In this document: piece by piece, positions 44,326 through 54,721 of the stretch | Position numbering within the stretch: the stretch's first letter is position 1 | Layout of the letters: each line of letters starts with the position of its first letter | NCBI GenBank assembly: GCA_000697355.1 | Contig: JNEN01000714.1 | Span: 62,001 to 126,000, forward strand | Origin: Syncephalastrum monosporum B8922 | Lineage: Eukaryota; Mucoromycota; Mucoromycetes; Mucorales; Syncephalastraceae | Direction of reading: 5' to 3' | Length of the DNA stretch: 64,000 nucleotides | Notes under the pieces: model-generated | Told to the model about the DNA's origin: nothing | Seen by the model: only the letters and a program-made list of their open reading frames with translations | Database searches by the model: none | Position numbers and translations under genes: made by a program

Positions 44326-47075
44326 ATGTCTTTAAAGAGCATCAAGCACTCTTTCAAGCGGGGGCTGCAGCATAAGTCTAAATCACCTGCATCTGACTAT
44401 CCCAGCTCGCCACCACCCACCCCAGCCAATAAAACAAGCAACAACAAAAACACAACGGATGGGCAGACGCCACCCTCTTCCACTTCATCAGCGGTATCTG
44501 CAGATGGAAATCAGGACTCTGTGCTGTCAGGTGTTGGTACGTACAAATTCACGGGCCAGCTTGGCAGCGGAAAATTTAGCAAGGTCATGCTGGCAAAGCA
44601 CATCGAAACAGGAAAACAAGTAGCTGTGAAGGTACCTACATTCAGTCATGCCCTCACTTTCATAAGTACCAAAAGCTGACTATTTTTCTGTAATCTGCTT
44701 TCTCAAGATTATCGATAAGCAAGCGCACGATTATCGCGTCATGTCTCGCCTTGTGCGTGAGGTCACTTTGATGGAAGTTTTAGATCATGCAAATATCGTT
44801 AAAATGCTCGAGACGTATGAAACATGCGATACCCTTTTCCTGGTGATGGAGTATGTGCCAGGCCAGAACCTCGATGAATATCTTAACCAGAGAGGCACTT
44901 GTCTGAGTGAAGATGAAGCTCGGCGGATCTTCAGACAGCTCGTTTCGGCTGTTTATTTTTGCCACAGTCGATGGGTGGTGCACCGTGACTTGAAGGTAAA
45001 TAACAACAACGGCATGTAAACAGGTGACTCACCATACACGCTTGTATATAGACCCCTAATATTCTCATCACGCCGGACGGTGTTGTCAAATTGGCTGATT
45101 TCGGCCTCGGAAATCGATATGGACTTCAGCGTCTAAAGACCATTTGTGGTATGAACTTAAACCCAATGTTCGATGCTCGGGTTGCACATCGCCCTTGCAT
45201 TTTTTCCCTGCGTCTTGTCCCCGCTAAAGTTTCAATCTAGGTTCTATGTTGTATTATAGCCCTGAAATCATCACTGGTCAAAAGTATTTCGGACCTGAAG
45301 TGGACTGCTGGTGCCTCGGCATCGCCTTGTTTCGCATGACAGCTGGGTTTGAGCCTTTCTCACATGCTCACAGTAAGCAACGGAATGGGCAAACATTCGA
45401 TAAACAAAAGCGGACTCACACATGACATGCTTTATTTGTAGCTGTGGGCGAGCTAAAAAAGGACGTGTGCAGCTGTAATTACCCGATGCCAGGCACTTTG
45501 AGCCCTGATCTTCAGGCGACTATCCGAAAATGTTTACAGACAGACCGACGCAAACGCATGACGCTTCGCCAGGCCCTCAAAGATGATCCTTGGTTGACGA
45601 ACCACGGTGAACTACCTTGCCCATTTGCGAGTGTGCCAAAGACTGCTTATGACGAGGTCGTCGGTGAGGAGAAGGAAGAAGAACATGTGTGTCGTGCCGA
45701 TCGCGAACGCCGAGCGCGCCGCCAATTTATGAAAGATCTCGAACGCGACAAGAATCGGGAAAGCACAGTCAAACGCACCGTCATCTATCACCCGGTCAAC
45801 CCCTCCACGTATTTTACGCCACGACCAGCCAATCAGAACAACAATGGAACACAACACAACCGTAATCAGCAGCATTATCCAAACATTGAGCTCCTCCGAT
45901 CTGAACTACTGCAATCCATCCGCACAAGATCCAAACGGCTCGGCATGCGCACAGCAGACCGCTGGGATTTGCGTTCTCCGGTACAGTCTTTGACACTGCG
46001 GTTTAAAAAGAAGAGTGCCAGTGTCACAAACAGCCAGGACAGCATCCATACTTCATCTGCTTCTCTCACACCTACCACGACATCCAACACCAACAATGCA
46101 CCCCCTTCGCCTACATCATCGCCATCTCCATCCCCGAATAATCCTGAAAAATCACGATTTTCTGAAGTTATGCATCGCTGGACGAACAAAGATCAGGTTT
46201 ATTATTTCCACATTGGCAAGTCGAGCCTGTCCCATCCTCCCTCGCTTTCCTCATCCCTCAGCACCTCCACCTCTTCGCTTTCGAGTACTGCGGCTGACCA
46301 CGCGGCAGCGACACCTCGCCCTACCCGACAGGAGCAGCAGCAACAGCAACAACAACAACAGCAACAGCAACAACATCAGAGCCAACCATCGGAGCATCAA
46401 CAACTCAGCACAGCACGGCGACATGAGCGGGATGTCATGCAGTTACTCAAACAGACATGCCAGCTGATGGGCATTACTTATGTGCAGGACAGCCCTCGCC
46501 GGCTGATTTGTGTCTTGACGCTGCGTGACGGACCAAAGGGGGCAGAGTCATCTAACGTAGGCAGCGGTGGGAATGGAAGCGCAGGGGGACCTCCCTCGTC
46601 TAGCAAGATGCGTCGCCGGACAAGTCGCAATAGCAGTCAAACGACAGCTATTTCCAGCAACAATGATGACCCAACGCTGGTGTTGGGCACCAGTGGTGCA
46701 GGTGAGAGCACTCACCAACGTCTCCGCCGACTCTCGCTACCGCTCTTTTCTCAGCTTACATCGTCCATGACGACTTCCTTCTTCGGCCGCACGAAGCAGC
46801 GACACTCGGTCGATGAACAGCGCAAAAAGACAAACGGCAGCCCCGAAGAGCAGCAGCAACAACAGCAAAAAGAGCAGCAGCGGAACAAGAAAAAGGACGG
46901 ATTAGCTGTTTTCGCAATTGACGTCGAGTTCCACTCCAAGTCGAACCAACAGCACTCCCATGAAAGTGTACATACGCTTGTGGCGCTCCGTTTCTCAAAG
47001 CAGCAAGGCTCGACGACGGTTTTCAAGATGGCTGGCGGTTGGGTTGCCGGCGTTATGGGCCTCAGCCATCCATAA
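44326..47075 (+). CDS. CAMK/SNF1-KIN-type Ser/Thr kinase with KA1-like C-terminus
   Basis: Predicted 818 aa; exons 44326-44631, 44708-44995, 45052-45148, 45241-45372, 45442-47075. Kinase motifs: GQLGSGKFSKVMLAK (Gly loop), VAVK (Lys), HRDLK joined to TPNILITPDG (catalytic loop), LADFGLGNRYG (DFG), and CGSMLYYSPEI where family members usually have APE. The APE-to-SPE change does not remove a catalytic residue. After the domain come low-complexity Ser/Thr/Asn regions, a poly-Gln tract (46328-46377), and a C-terminal part with LLKQTCQLMGITYVQDS and GLAVFAIDVEFHSKS, then HTLVALRFSKQQGSTTVFKM and MAGGWVAGVMGL, which resembles a KA1 membrane/autoinhibitory domain. Best compared with KIN1/MARK/SNF1-like kinases; exact orthology is uncertain. 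Confidence 0.9.
46328..46377 (+). repeat. CAG/CAA repeat encoding poly-Gln in the kinase
   Basis: A run of CAG/CAA codons (about 16 Gln) between the kinase domain and the KA1-like domain. Confidence 0.85.
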
Positions 47076-47449
47076 AATTGAAGATATTGGCTGCTGTATA
47101 GATACTTTATATACATACACATAACATTATTCATACGTAGCAAGCTTTATAATAGATGGACCTATTTATATTGAGGAAGTTGTTATCGGCTGAAGAAAGT
47201 GCTTATGCGGGCTTGTGCCTATGCAGTTCGTAACGAGCACTGTAACAACCGTGGAGAATCTTTGCATTCAGTCGAATTTGTGAGTTCTACGGGAAACAGC
47301 AGAAAACGCCACAAATTCAGATTGAACAATGATGGCCATTATGGCCCCATACTCTGTGCCGTGAGCAACAACGGACTTAATATTTACCCGTTAGCTACTT
47401 CTATCCGCCGACAGTTTTTATTTTTTACTGCAGAGGTTGATCGTTTGCC
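47076..47449. other. intergenic between kinase and UTR4
   Basis: Terminator of the kinase gene and promoter of UTR4; no other feature recognised. Confidence 0.5.
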
Positions 47450-48565
47450 ATGGCCCACTACGACACTGTTGTCCTCGACATTGAGGGCACCATTACTCCA
47501 ATTACTTTTGTCAAAGACATTTTGGTAACAACAAACTTGCATGCTGTGTTTCCATGACAACTGCTGACTGGGTTCTGCTTGCAAACCAGTTTCCGTACGT
47601 CACTGAAGGCCTAGACGCGTTTTTAGATCGACAATGGTCTTCGTCTGACCTTTCAGAATATATCGAGCAGCTACGCAAGCAGGTACTTGTAGACGAAAAT
47701 AGTAGCTTTTATACCGGCTTTCTGTGAGCACCTGTTTGCTAAGATAAGGTCACCTAGGCTGCCGAAGACGTGAAGAACGGCGAACTGTCTGCTGTATTGA
47801 TCCCTTCTGATGGGTAGGTATCTACTACCTATTTCTTCGCCGACTGCTAAAATAAAAATGTATATAGATCGGAGGGGGAGATAAAAAAAGCCATAAAAAA
47901 GAATATCGAGTGGCAGATGAAGGCAGACCGCAAGATCGGCGCCCTGAAGGCCTTCCAGGGTTACATGTGGAAGGAAGGATATACCAGCGGTCAGCTGCGT
48001 GGAGAGTAAGTCGTGCCTCAGGAGTTTTACTTGGAGACCTTATTTTTTGAGCATCCAGAGTCTATCCTGATGTGATCCCAAAGCTCGATCAGTGGCGTGC
48101 CGCTGGCAAGAAAATCTATATTTACTCATCCGGAAGTGTGCCAGCCCAGAAACTACTGGTCGGCTATTCGGATAAGGGCGACTTGACGAAGGTAACTGTT
48201 CCTGCAGAAAAGGACATCGAGTATCAGGGATTTACCGTATTCGTATTCGTATTAGTACTTTTCTGGTTACTTTGACACAGCCATTGGTCTTAAAACAGAA
48301 GTTGAGTCTTACAACCGCATTGCACACGAAATTGGACAGCCTCCTTCCCAGATCCTCTTTGTGAGCGACAATATCAAAGGTGAATATGAAACCATAGCAT
48401 CAACTAGATTATGGTCAACTAACAAGAATGCCATCATAATTAGAAATCCAAGCCGCTGACCAAGCTCAGTTTCAGACGGTCATTTCGGAACGGCCTGGTA
48501 ACGCTCCCCTGGGCCCAGAGAGCCAGTCGTTCAAGATCATCACTTCATTTGACCAAATTGCATAA
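47450..48565 (+). CDS. UTR4: enolase-phosphatase E1 (acireductone synthase)
   Basis: HAD-family enzyme of the methionine salvage pathway that enolises and dephosphorylates 2,3-diketo-5-methylthiopentyl-1-phosphate to acireductone. Seven exons (47450-47524, 47590-47682, 47758-47813, 47868-48005, 48059-48191, 48256-48379, 48444-48565) give 246 aa. HAD motif I is [19 protein letters not shown], with Asp nucleophile followed by E-G-T. Motif II is [14 protein letters not shown], with Lys later in the sequence, and the final motif reads [40 protein letters not shown] is a family hallmark. The last stop codon is 27 bp from the convergent stop codon of the beta-propeller gene. Confidence 0.96.
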
Positions 48566-48592
48566 ATACAACTATTACTATTCACGGCTTCA

Positions 48593-49863
48593 TTATAAAG
48601 CGTTGGCGATCATAAAGCCAAATTTGATTCCGCCGGCGAGCCTACGTATAAACAAGACCGAATGAGCAAGAAAACCGCTGCATAAAAAGCGAGTACTTAC
48701 ACAATGCTTATAAATTTGATACCCCATTGAAATTTGCGCTCAAAATCAAAGGCCTGCGCCGTGGGCTGTTGTGAAAATCCGCCCGAGTGAACCTCAGCAG
48801 CGAGACGCGAACTCCACGTTGATGCCAGTGTCATATACCCCCATCCGAAGTATGCATCGGAAAGCTTCTGCGTCCAGCGCACGCGGCCACTTTCTATCTC
48901 CAGGCAATACAATAGCTTGCCGCACCCGATATATACACAAGACTGATCAGGCTCCACCAACAACGTAGGCAGGTGGGTCCCTCCTTTGGGGCAATCGAAG
49001 TGCCAAACATCCTCACCGGTGGCTACGTCGTAAGCATGGCATCTGCCCCATGTAGCTGCAATAAGATACCGTCGACTATCGGGTGTTTTGTCTTGCTCGT
49101 CACCGTAGCCACTGCTTTCACCGCCTCTTTTTTTGCTACTAGACCCCTCGGAAGTTGGTACATAAGGCGGAGGAGGAGACGGTAGTTCATTATCAGTGCT
49201 GCTACTTGTGCCGGCCGTGTCTGTACTACTGAGATAAGGCTCTAAAATCTCCTTGTGGTCTTGAACAGCATTGACTAGGGCGGTCGCTGTCCTTTGAGGT
49301 GACTTTGAAGAAGTGGCGACGGTGCAAACTTCATTGAAGATCCACTTGCTTTTCTAGTAAAGTGGTACATATCCAGTGAGATTTGAGTCACTTGTGCACT
49401 GCGTGCGCCATGCTTAGCTCGACGTGTCACCGACATCAGATTCACGTACCGGAAGCTTTTTCACCCACCGTGTATCACCCGTTATTATGTCAAGGCAAGC
49501 GACTTTGGCGTTCTTGCCGGCCAAAATATACTTGTTATCGTCTGTAATGAATAAGGAGATGACGCCGGTACCGCCACCACACCAATCTGACTTTTCCTTG
49601 GGAAATTTCTTTTCCCACAGCCGGCTCCCATCTTGTTTGTGAACGGCATAGATGCGACCTCGCGTTGCACACAGAATCAGATCATGATCGGTGTCAGTGC
49701 TAGTTCTTCCGCCGTTTTCTTCCATAGTGGTTGATTTGTGCCGTGTGCTATGTTGATCCATAGCGTCCAAAGGTAGCGCCGAAGCTGTATGTGATGTAGT
49801 GCTATCGCCTACGCTCGAGTGGAGAGTTTGAAAGCTAGCCGTATCCCTTTTGAAAAAACGCAT
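48593..49863 (-). CDS. PQQ-like / WD-type beta-propeller protein, function unknown
   Basis: Predicted 371 aa; exons 49450-49863, 48701-49353, 48593-48641. Sequence blocks look like quinoprotein-type propeller blades: DLILCATRGRIYAVHKQDGS, RLWEKKFPKEKSD, KVACLDIITGDTRWVKKLP, HAYDVATGEDVWHFDCP and LLYCLEIESGRVRWTQKL. They share the pattern A-x-D/E-x-x-T/S-G-x-x-x-W found in PQQ-like repeats. A Ser/Pro-rich insert interrupts the propeller (about residues 160-235). There is no signal peptide, so it is probably intracellular. No named orthologue recognised. The final 16-residue exon is hydrophobic (LAGGIKFGFMIANAL). Confidence 0.75.
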
Positions 49864-50333
49864 TTCTTATCGCCTAAGTTCATAGAGAAGAGAAAGAGAC
49901 ATTAAATTGAATTCGTAATTGTGGCTGTGTATGCTGCAGTCTTATTTGCGCAGTCATGTCATGCGACGCGTTTCTATGAATGGTACTACCTTGCTACGTA
50001 AAGAAAACAATGACGCCGAGAATATGACGTCAGCAGAAAGTCTTTGCTTTGGAATTATCGGTTTGCTGAGACCCTTTGCTGCTGCAGCAATGCTAGAGTG
50101 TGATTGTGTAGTTTTAATAAAGTAGAGAGTCGAACTGCGAGCGGAAGTATGACCTTAACACCTAGAAAAGTCCGCTCTCTTGTCATCACCACCAACTGTT
50201 TATGGAAAATATGTCGACAAATTGTATATTGTATTTGATAATGCAGACCAGCTGTCTATCTGTCTATACCTGTCTATGTGTATATGTAGCTTTCGAACGG
50301 TATACAAGCAGTAAGGTAAGATGTCTTGGATAT

Positions 50334-51191
50334 TTACTTGCCGCCGCCACTGCCACCACCGCTGGGACAGAAAGTGACGGTGTACTTATCAGCCTTGCAG
50401 CCAAATGTGCTGGTCTTGTCATCGTACGCATAGCTGTACGCGTCGGGGCAGCCCTTCTTGAACACGTCCGCGTACTTGCTGGCCTTGCACTTCTCGGGCG
50501 AGTTGTAGCTACCGCGGCAGCAGTACTCATCCGAATTGAACGCCGCACATGCGCTCTTGCACGCACCATCCTCGCCCTTGAGCTCCTTGGGGCACGACGG
50601 CAGACTGCCGCACGTCGGCGATTTGCACTCGCCTTGACCACCTTGCGGCGCAATACTGATCGGTAGGTTGAAGCCGTCCACAAAACTGACATCATAAAAG
50701 TCTTCGCCGCCGTAACCCTTGAATAGGAACTCGGCGAGCGAGACGGCCGAGCCATAGTCGCCGCAGTTGCCGCCGCTCTTGCAGCCCCAGATGCGGCCGT
50801 TCCAGTCACTGCTCACTTGGAATTCGTGGGACGAGCCTGCGCCGACTTGAGTAGATCCACCATCGCCGCCACCGCCACCACCGTTGTCCAGCTTGTGGAC
50901 ACCAAGGCCATTACTACAGCTGTTCTTAACAGTGATTGTAACGCCATTGCCGTTGCCACCCGATGAAGTCGAGTTGCCACCACTGCTGCCACCGCTATGG
51001 CTACCCGAGGAAGAGGAAGAGGAAGGCGATGATGAAGACGATAATGCCGAGGACGAAGAGTTGTGACCACCGCCAGAAGAAGAAGGGCTGGAGGACGTAG
51101 AGCCAGCGCCAGCGCTGTTGCTTGCGGTAGGGGCAGAGAGAGTCACGCCAGCCAGGGCGACAAGAGAGAGGATCTTGACAATGTTCAACAT
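50334..51191 (-). CDS. secreted thaumatin-like (PR-5) protein with Ser/Gly-rich stalk
   Basis: Single exon, 285 aa. MLNIVKILSLVALAGVTLSA is a signal peptide. Residues about 20-90 are a Ser/Gly stalk. The thaumatin domain starts VTITVKNSCSNGLGVHKL, has a Gly-rich insert (NGGGGGGDGG), then SSDWNGRIWGCKSGGNCGDY, SLAEFLFKGYGGEDFYDVSF and GFNLPISIAPQGGQGECKSP. About 14 cysteines are conserved in order, and the acidic cleft residues D-V-S-F-V-D are recognisable. The last part (SPEKCKASKYADVFKKGCPD, AYSYAYDDKTSTFGCKADKY) is typical. The protein is probably cell-wall or secreted; antifungal, glucan-binding or other roles of this family are known but not decided here. Confidence 0.92.
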   Translation of the reverse strand: MLNIVKILSLVALAGVTLSAPTASNSAGAGSTSSSPSSSGGGHNSSSSALSSSSSPSSSSSSGSHSGGSSGGNSTSSGGNGNGVTITVKNSCSNGLGVHKLDNGGGGGGDGGSTQVGAGSSHEFQVSSDWNGRIWGCKSGGNCGDYGSAVSLAEFLFKGYGGEDFYDVSFVDGFNLPISIAPQGGQGECKSPTCGSLPSCPKELKGEDGACKSACAAFNSDEYCCRGSYNSPEKCKASKYADVFKKGCPDAYSYAYDDKTSTFGCKADKYTVTFCPSGGGSGGGK

Positions 51192-52771
51192 TGTTCGTGT
51201 ATGTATATTATATCAAATAGAACGAAAGGAGGGAATAGAGAGGGACGACAAAGAAACCTGAGGGATCTTGTGATAGTTGATGTATTGGCAGCTACCTAAA
51301 TTCTGTTCACTTTATATGCTCGTAGGGGCACGTGAAACCACACAGGTCCCGGTACAGTGATGTGGATCAGTCATATATAACACAAAATTCAGCAACACAC
51401 AGGACAGAAACTGACACAAACGAATCTCAATTTTGATTCGTTGAATGGCACCTTGGTTGAATATGGAACATGGTGTTTTGGAGCACGGGCCAGTCATGAT
51501 CTGCTACTGTTCTTGGCAAATCGAAACTGACACAAATGATCGCCCCACACGACGTGTCGGACGATTCTTTAGGCAGGGACCATGAAAGTATTATCGAGTG
51601 ATACAAAGCTATACTATGCTGCACTGCGGAAAAGAGTGTCAGGTTGCGGACGTTGCAGTATGCGACATCATAGGAATTCTCAGAATGCTGGGACACGCAC
51701 ACGTAGTGTGATGGAGGAGAAACATGCATAGTATGAAATTCATGGAATCAAAGACAAAGAATTTGCCGTGAGAAATAGCGCAAACGGTGCATTGTTTCTC
51801 GTGATGACAGCTCGAGGACACTCTTATCACATATCTTGATTTTAGTAGTCCGCACATAATCTGTAATAGGCATACTCTACATGGTACTGAGAGTGTGTAT
51901 GTAATGCGTGCGCACATTTGTCGGTTTGTCGTATAATGGAAGAATGATGATACCAATTGGTCTTTGCTCTCTTATAGTACGGTTTTGCTTTTTTGTCAGC
52001 TGGCGCAGAATCATAGATTTAATACATGCGTTCGGCAAAGTGCTACTTATAAACAATTCCTTCCCTCAATTAATATTAGCTTCTGTAACGAGAACTAATC
52101 TCTTGGTTAATCATTTTCTTTTATTTACGCTCTAAATTTCGAAGTTCTCAGCATTTGGTCCAGGGGGGCTCACCAGCCCTCATCACTTCCAGTAATGAGA
52201 GCAACGCAAGCAGGGTTGTAATAAGAATGCGCACTGTATCAATCTTGGTGGGGGGGGGGTTTACTATAGTGAGATGAAGTTATATCACCGACGCTAAGTC
52301 AAAAGTGAATTGAATAGTCTGAAGTCGGTTCACCATAGCAAAGAGCCGGGTACTGGAAACAGACGATAGTCTCTTGAGCTTCGCTTTATACTGCTTTGTG
52401 ATATCGAAGTACCCTAGGCCATACTGTGCAGGGCTCGTACAGGAGGATATACGTAGGTACCTCTTGCATACTTTTGTAAAAAGAGGACACGTCTCAGATT
52501 GCCGATACAACAAGTCACCTTTACAGCACTTAAACCAGATTCCGTCCCTAAGCTTCTGTAGAACTCTGACGATCTCCTCCCCATTTATGGGACTGCAAAC
52601 AGGCTAGAGCGCATTGTGAAATATAGTTGACAGTACTTGAGAAATCAGAAAGGAGAAGTTCGGTGGAAGCGTATCTGTTGGAAAGTATCCTGTGGAAAGC
52701 GCAGACATAAAAGGCCACCAAGGTGTAACAAGTAAATTGTAAATAGATGCAGCACAACGCGATTGCCTTTA
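51192..52771. other. intergenic, no gene recognised
   Basis: About 1.6 kb with no coding or RNA signal. A 10-nt G run lies at about 52250-52259. Confidence 0.55.
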
Positions 52772-54346
52772 TCATAATTTTTTTCTCTTTTCAGTGTTGT
52801 GGGGGATGGAAGAAGAGGGGGTGGAATCTGTGGAGTCAGGGTGGGGGCGTTTGCGAGCCTTCCGCTCGGCAAATCTGACAATGTCTATCCGATCATTATC
52901 AGTGAGAGGGTGCGCATCAACTGAACGCTGCAGCGACTTCAAATATGCCTCCATGGTGTCATACGAGGGAGAAATACCATCCGTCGTTGCCAGACCCAGA
53001 CGCTGAAAAAGTGTCGCACAACCTTGACGGACATGCCTATTTTTCCTGCTTTCGAGTCTCAAAGCGGCAATAGACTGAAGTACTGCATCGACAGAAGCGT
53101 CCTCCTGCAAGTGCAATTCCTTTGCTATTCTCCCAAGCTGTTCCTGCTTTTCTTTTTGCTCCTCTTTGAGCCGTGATAGCTCGGTATTGCGAGACTTGAG
53201 CTGCTCCTGTAGATACGCTATTTTAGCCGCTGACTGATGGCTCGAGAGAGGAGGTTTCGCTGCCGGTGGTTTCGTTATCGTTGCCGTTGGTCTCGTTGTC
53301 GTTGTCGAGGGTTTGATCTTGGGTACAGCTGGTTTCGGCGTTGGCGGTTGGACTGACTGAACTGATGGCTTTGGTCGCTGTGTTTGAGCAGGAGAGACAT
53401 GACTTTTCAACTTGTCGGCGTTCGGTGTTTTCGACATTTGACGTTGCTTTGTGCCACTCGAGACCGGTGATGGAGGTGTAGGCGACGCGACATGTCCTTG
53501 GTGCTTTACGCAGTAAGCCTGCAGATTCTCAGGACGCGGTCTCTTGACGACCTGGATCCACCCTGAATTGACAGCACACGTCACGTGGAACATCCTTGTA
53601 GCCCGACAAAACCAGTAAGCAACAATACTTCTTCGTTTCTCGTTCATGTTACCTAGTGCAGTCGTCTACATTGCACTTTACACAGAAGCCCTGGACTTGG
53701 TGGCAGATGCAGCACTCCTGTGCACGTTTGCCAAGATATCAATCAATTGCTGTCATTTTGTTATGTAGCTATGTACCCACATCCATTTTTGTGCGCAGAC
53801 GAGGAGGTATATCGTACGGCGGTGGGTCTTGTATGTGTGCATTGTACCGCGCACATAGTACGTGCAGGTAGTCGTTTTGTGTAGTGCAGCGATGTAACGC
53901 ACCGTCTTCGGTCATTGGACAACAGAGAACACGCTAGATCAAATCATGATCATGCGTGATCATCATTGTGAGACTGGATCCGCAACTAGCTTACAACAGA
54001 TTAGACATTGCTTACCACTGGTCTTTGTGCGCGTCGTGCAACACACTTTTCACAATACCACTCGTCGTCAGGTATTCTGGGTACACCATAACAAGCTGTT
54101 AAAAAGGCAAGGTTCTTCCTTAGCAACTGGAGTTGCCCTTCTTTTCTTTTCGCACTGATTACTATAGATAGTCACTTACACTGATGTACGGGAATATTGC
54201 AATCTTGATAGGATCCGCTACGTTAGTTGCCGTAAAAGTGAAAAGACAAGTCCTAAGATACCTTTGCCATCGCAGTACAAGATTTGATCATTCACGCTCG
54301 TCTTGGGCGAGTCGCATATGGCACATCGGTCCTGATCAATTTTCAT
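52772..54346 (-). CDS. PHD and extended-PHD (BRPF/JADE/Nto1-like) protein
   Basis: Predicted 409 aa; exons 54262-54346, 54180-54203 (24 nt), 54016-54095, 53781-53933, 53653-53717, 52772-53594. The start at 54346 gives MKIDQDRCAICDSPKTSVND. The PHD finger continues as DQILYCDGK, DCNIPVHQSCYGVPRIPDDE and WYCEKC. The ePHD half follows: RVLCCPMTEDGALHRC, LHVLCARYNAHIQDPPPYDI, then ECCICHQVQGFCVKC and DDCTRMFHVTCAVNSGWIQV. This PHD-plus-ePHD pair is characteristic of BRPF/JADE/Nto1 subunits of histone acetyltransferase complexes. No bromodomain is seen. The C-terminal half has a Pro/Thr-rich linker, a coiled coil (KIAYLQEQLKSRNTELSRLK, EEQKEKQEQLGRIAKELHL) and a basic nuclear-localisation-like end (KARKRPHP, EKRKKL). 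Confidence 0.85.
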
Positions 54347-54721
54347 GTCAATATCATTGTTTCATGTTAAGCTTCACGTTAAGTTTCTATTCTATTCATG
54401 AAGAATACACGCACGGAATCAAAAATCTCTTGGGACATATGAAAAATAAGCGAAAGAAGCGTTTTTCTGGCTAACTCTAATTTTTTGGTTTTTCATCAAT
54501 GCCACATTTCAAGCCCAATCAAAATGTTCTTATTCAGTCAGGCACCGCTTCCATGGTGATTCATACACGTCCCCTGAATCATGCAGCGTGGTCGATGCGC
54601 TCGTTGGAAAGCCCACTAATACTCCAACGGAAGTAACGAGATTATGAAAGATAAGTACTTACGTTAAATACATGGGATGTCTACAGTATATTATTTATTA
54701 TCATTACGTATTAATTCCTGA
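54347..54721. other. intergenic between PHD/ePHD gene and RasGEF 2
   Basis: Short gap between the PHD gene start and the 3' end of RasGEF 2 (same strand, tandem). No feature seen. Confidence 0.5.

Noticed and set aside
50120..50140. GTTCGACTC resembling a tRNA T-arm on the minus strand
   Set aside because: The sequence 70 nt upstream does not provide a matching acceptor stem or anticodon arm.
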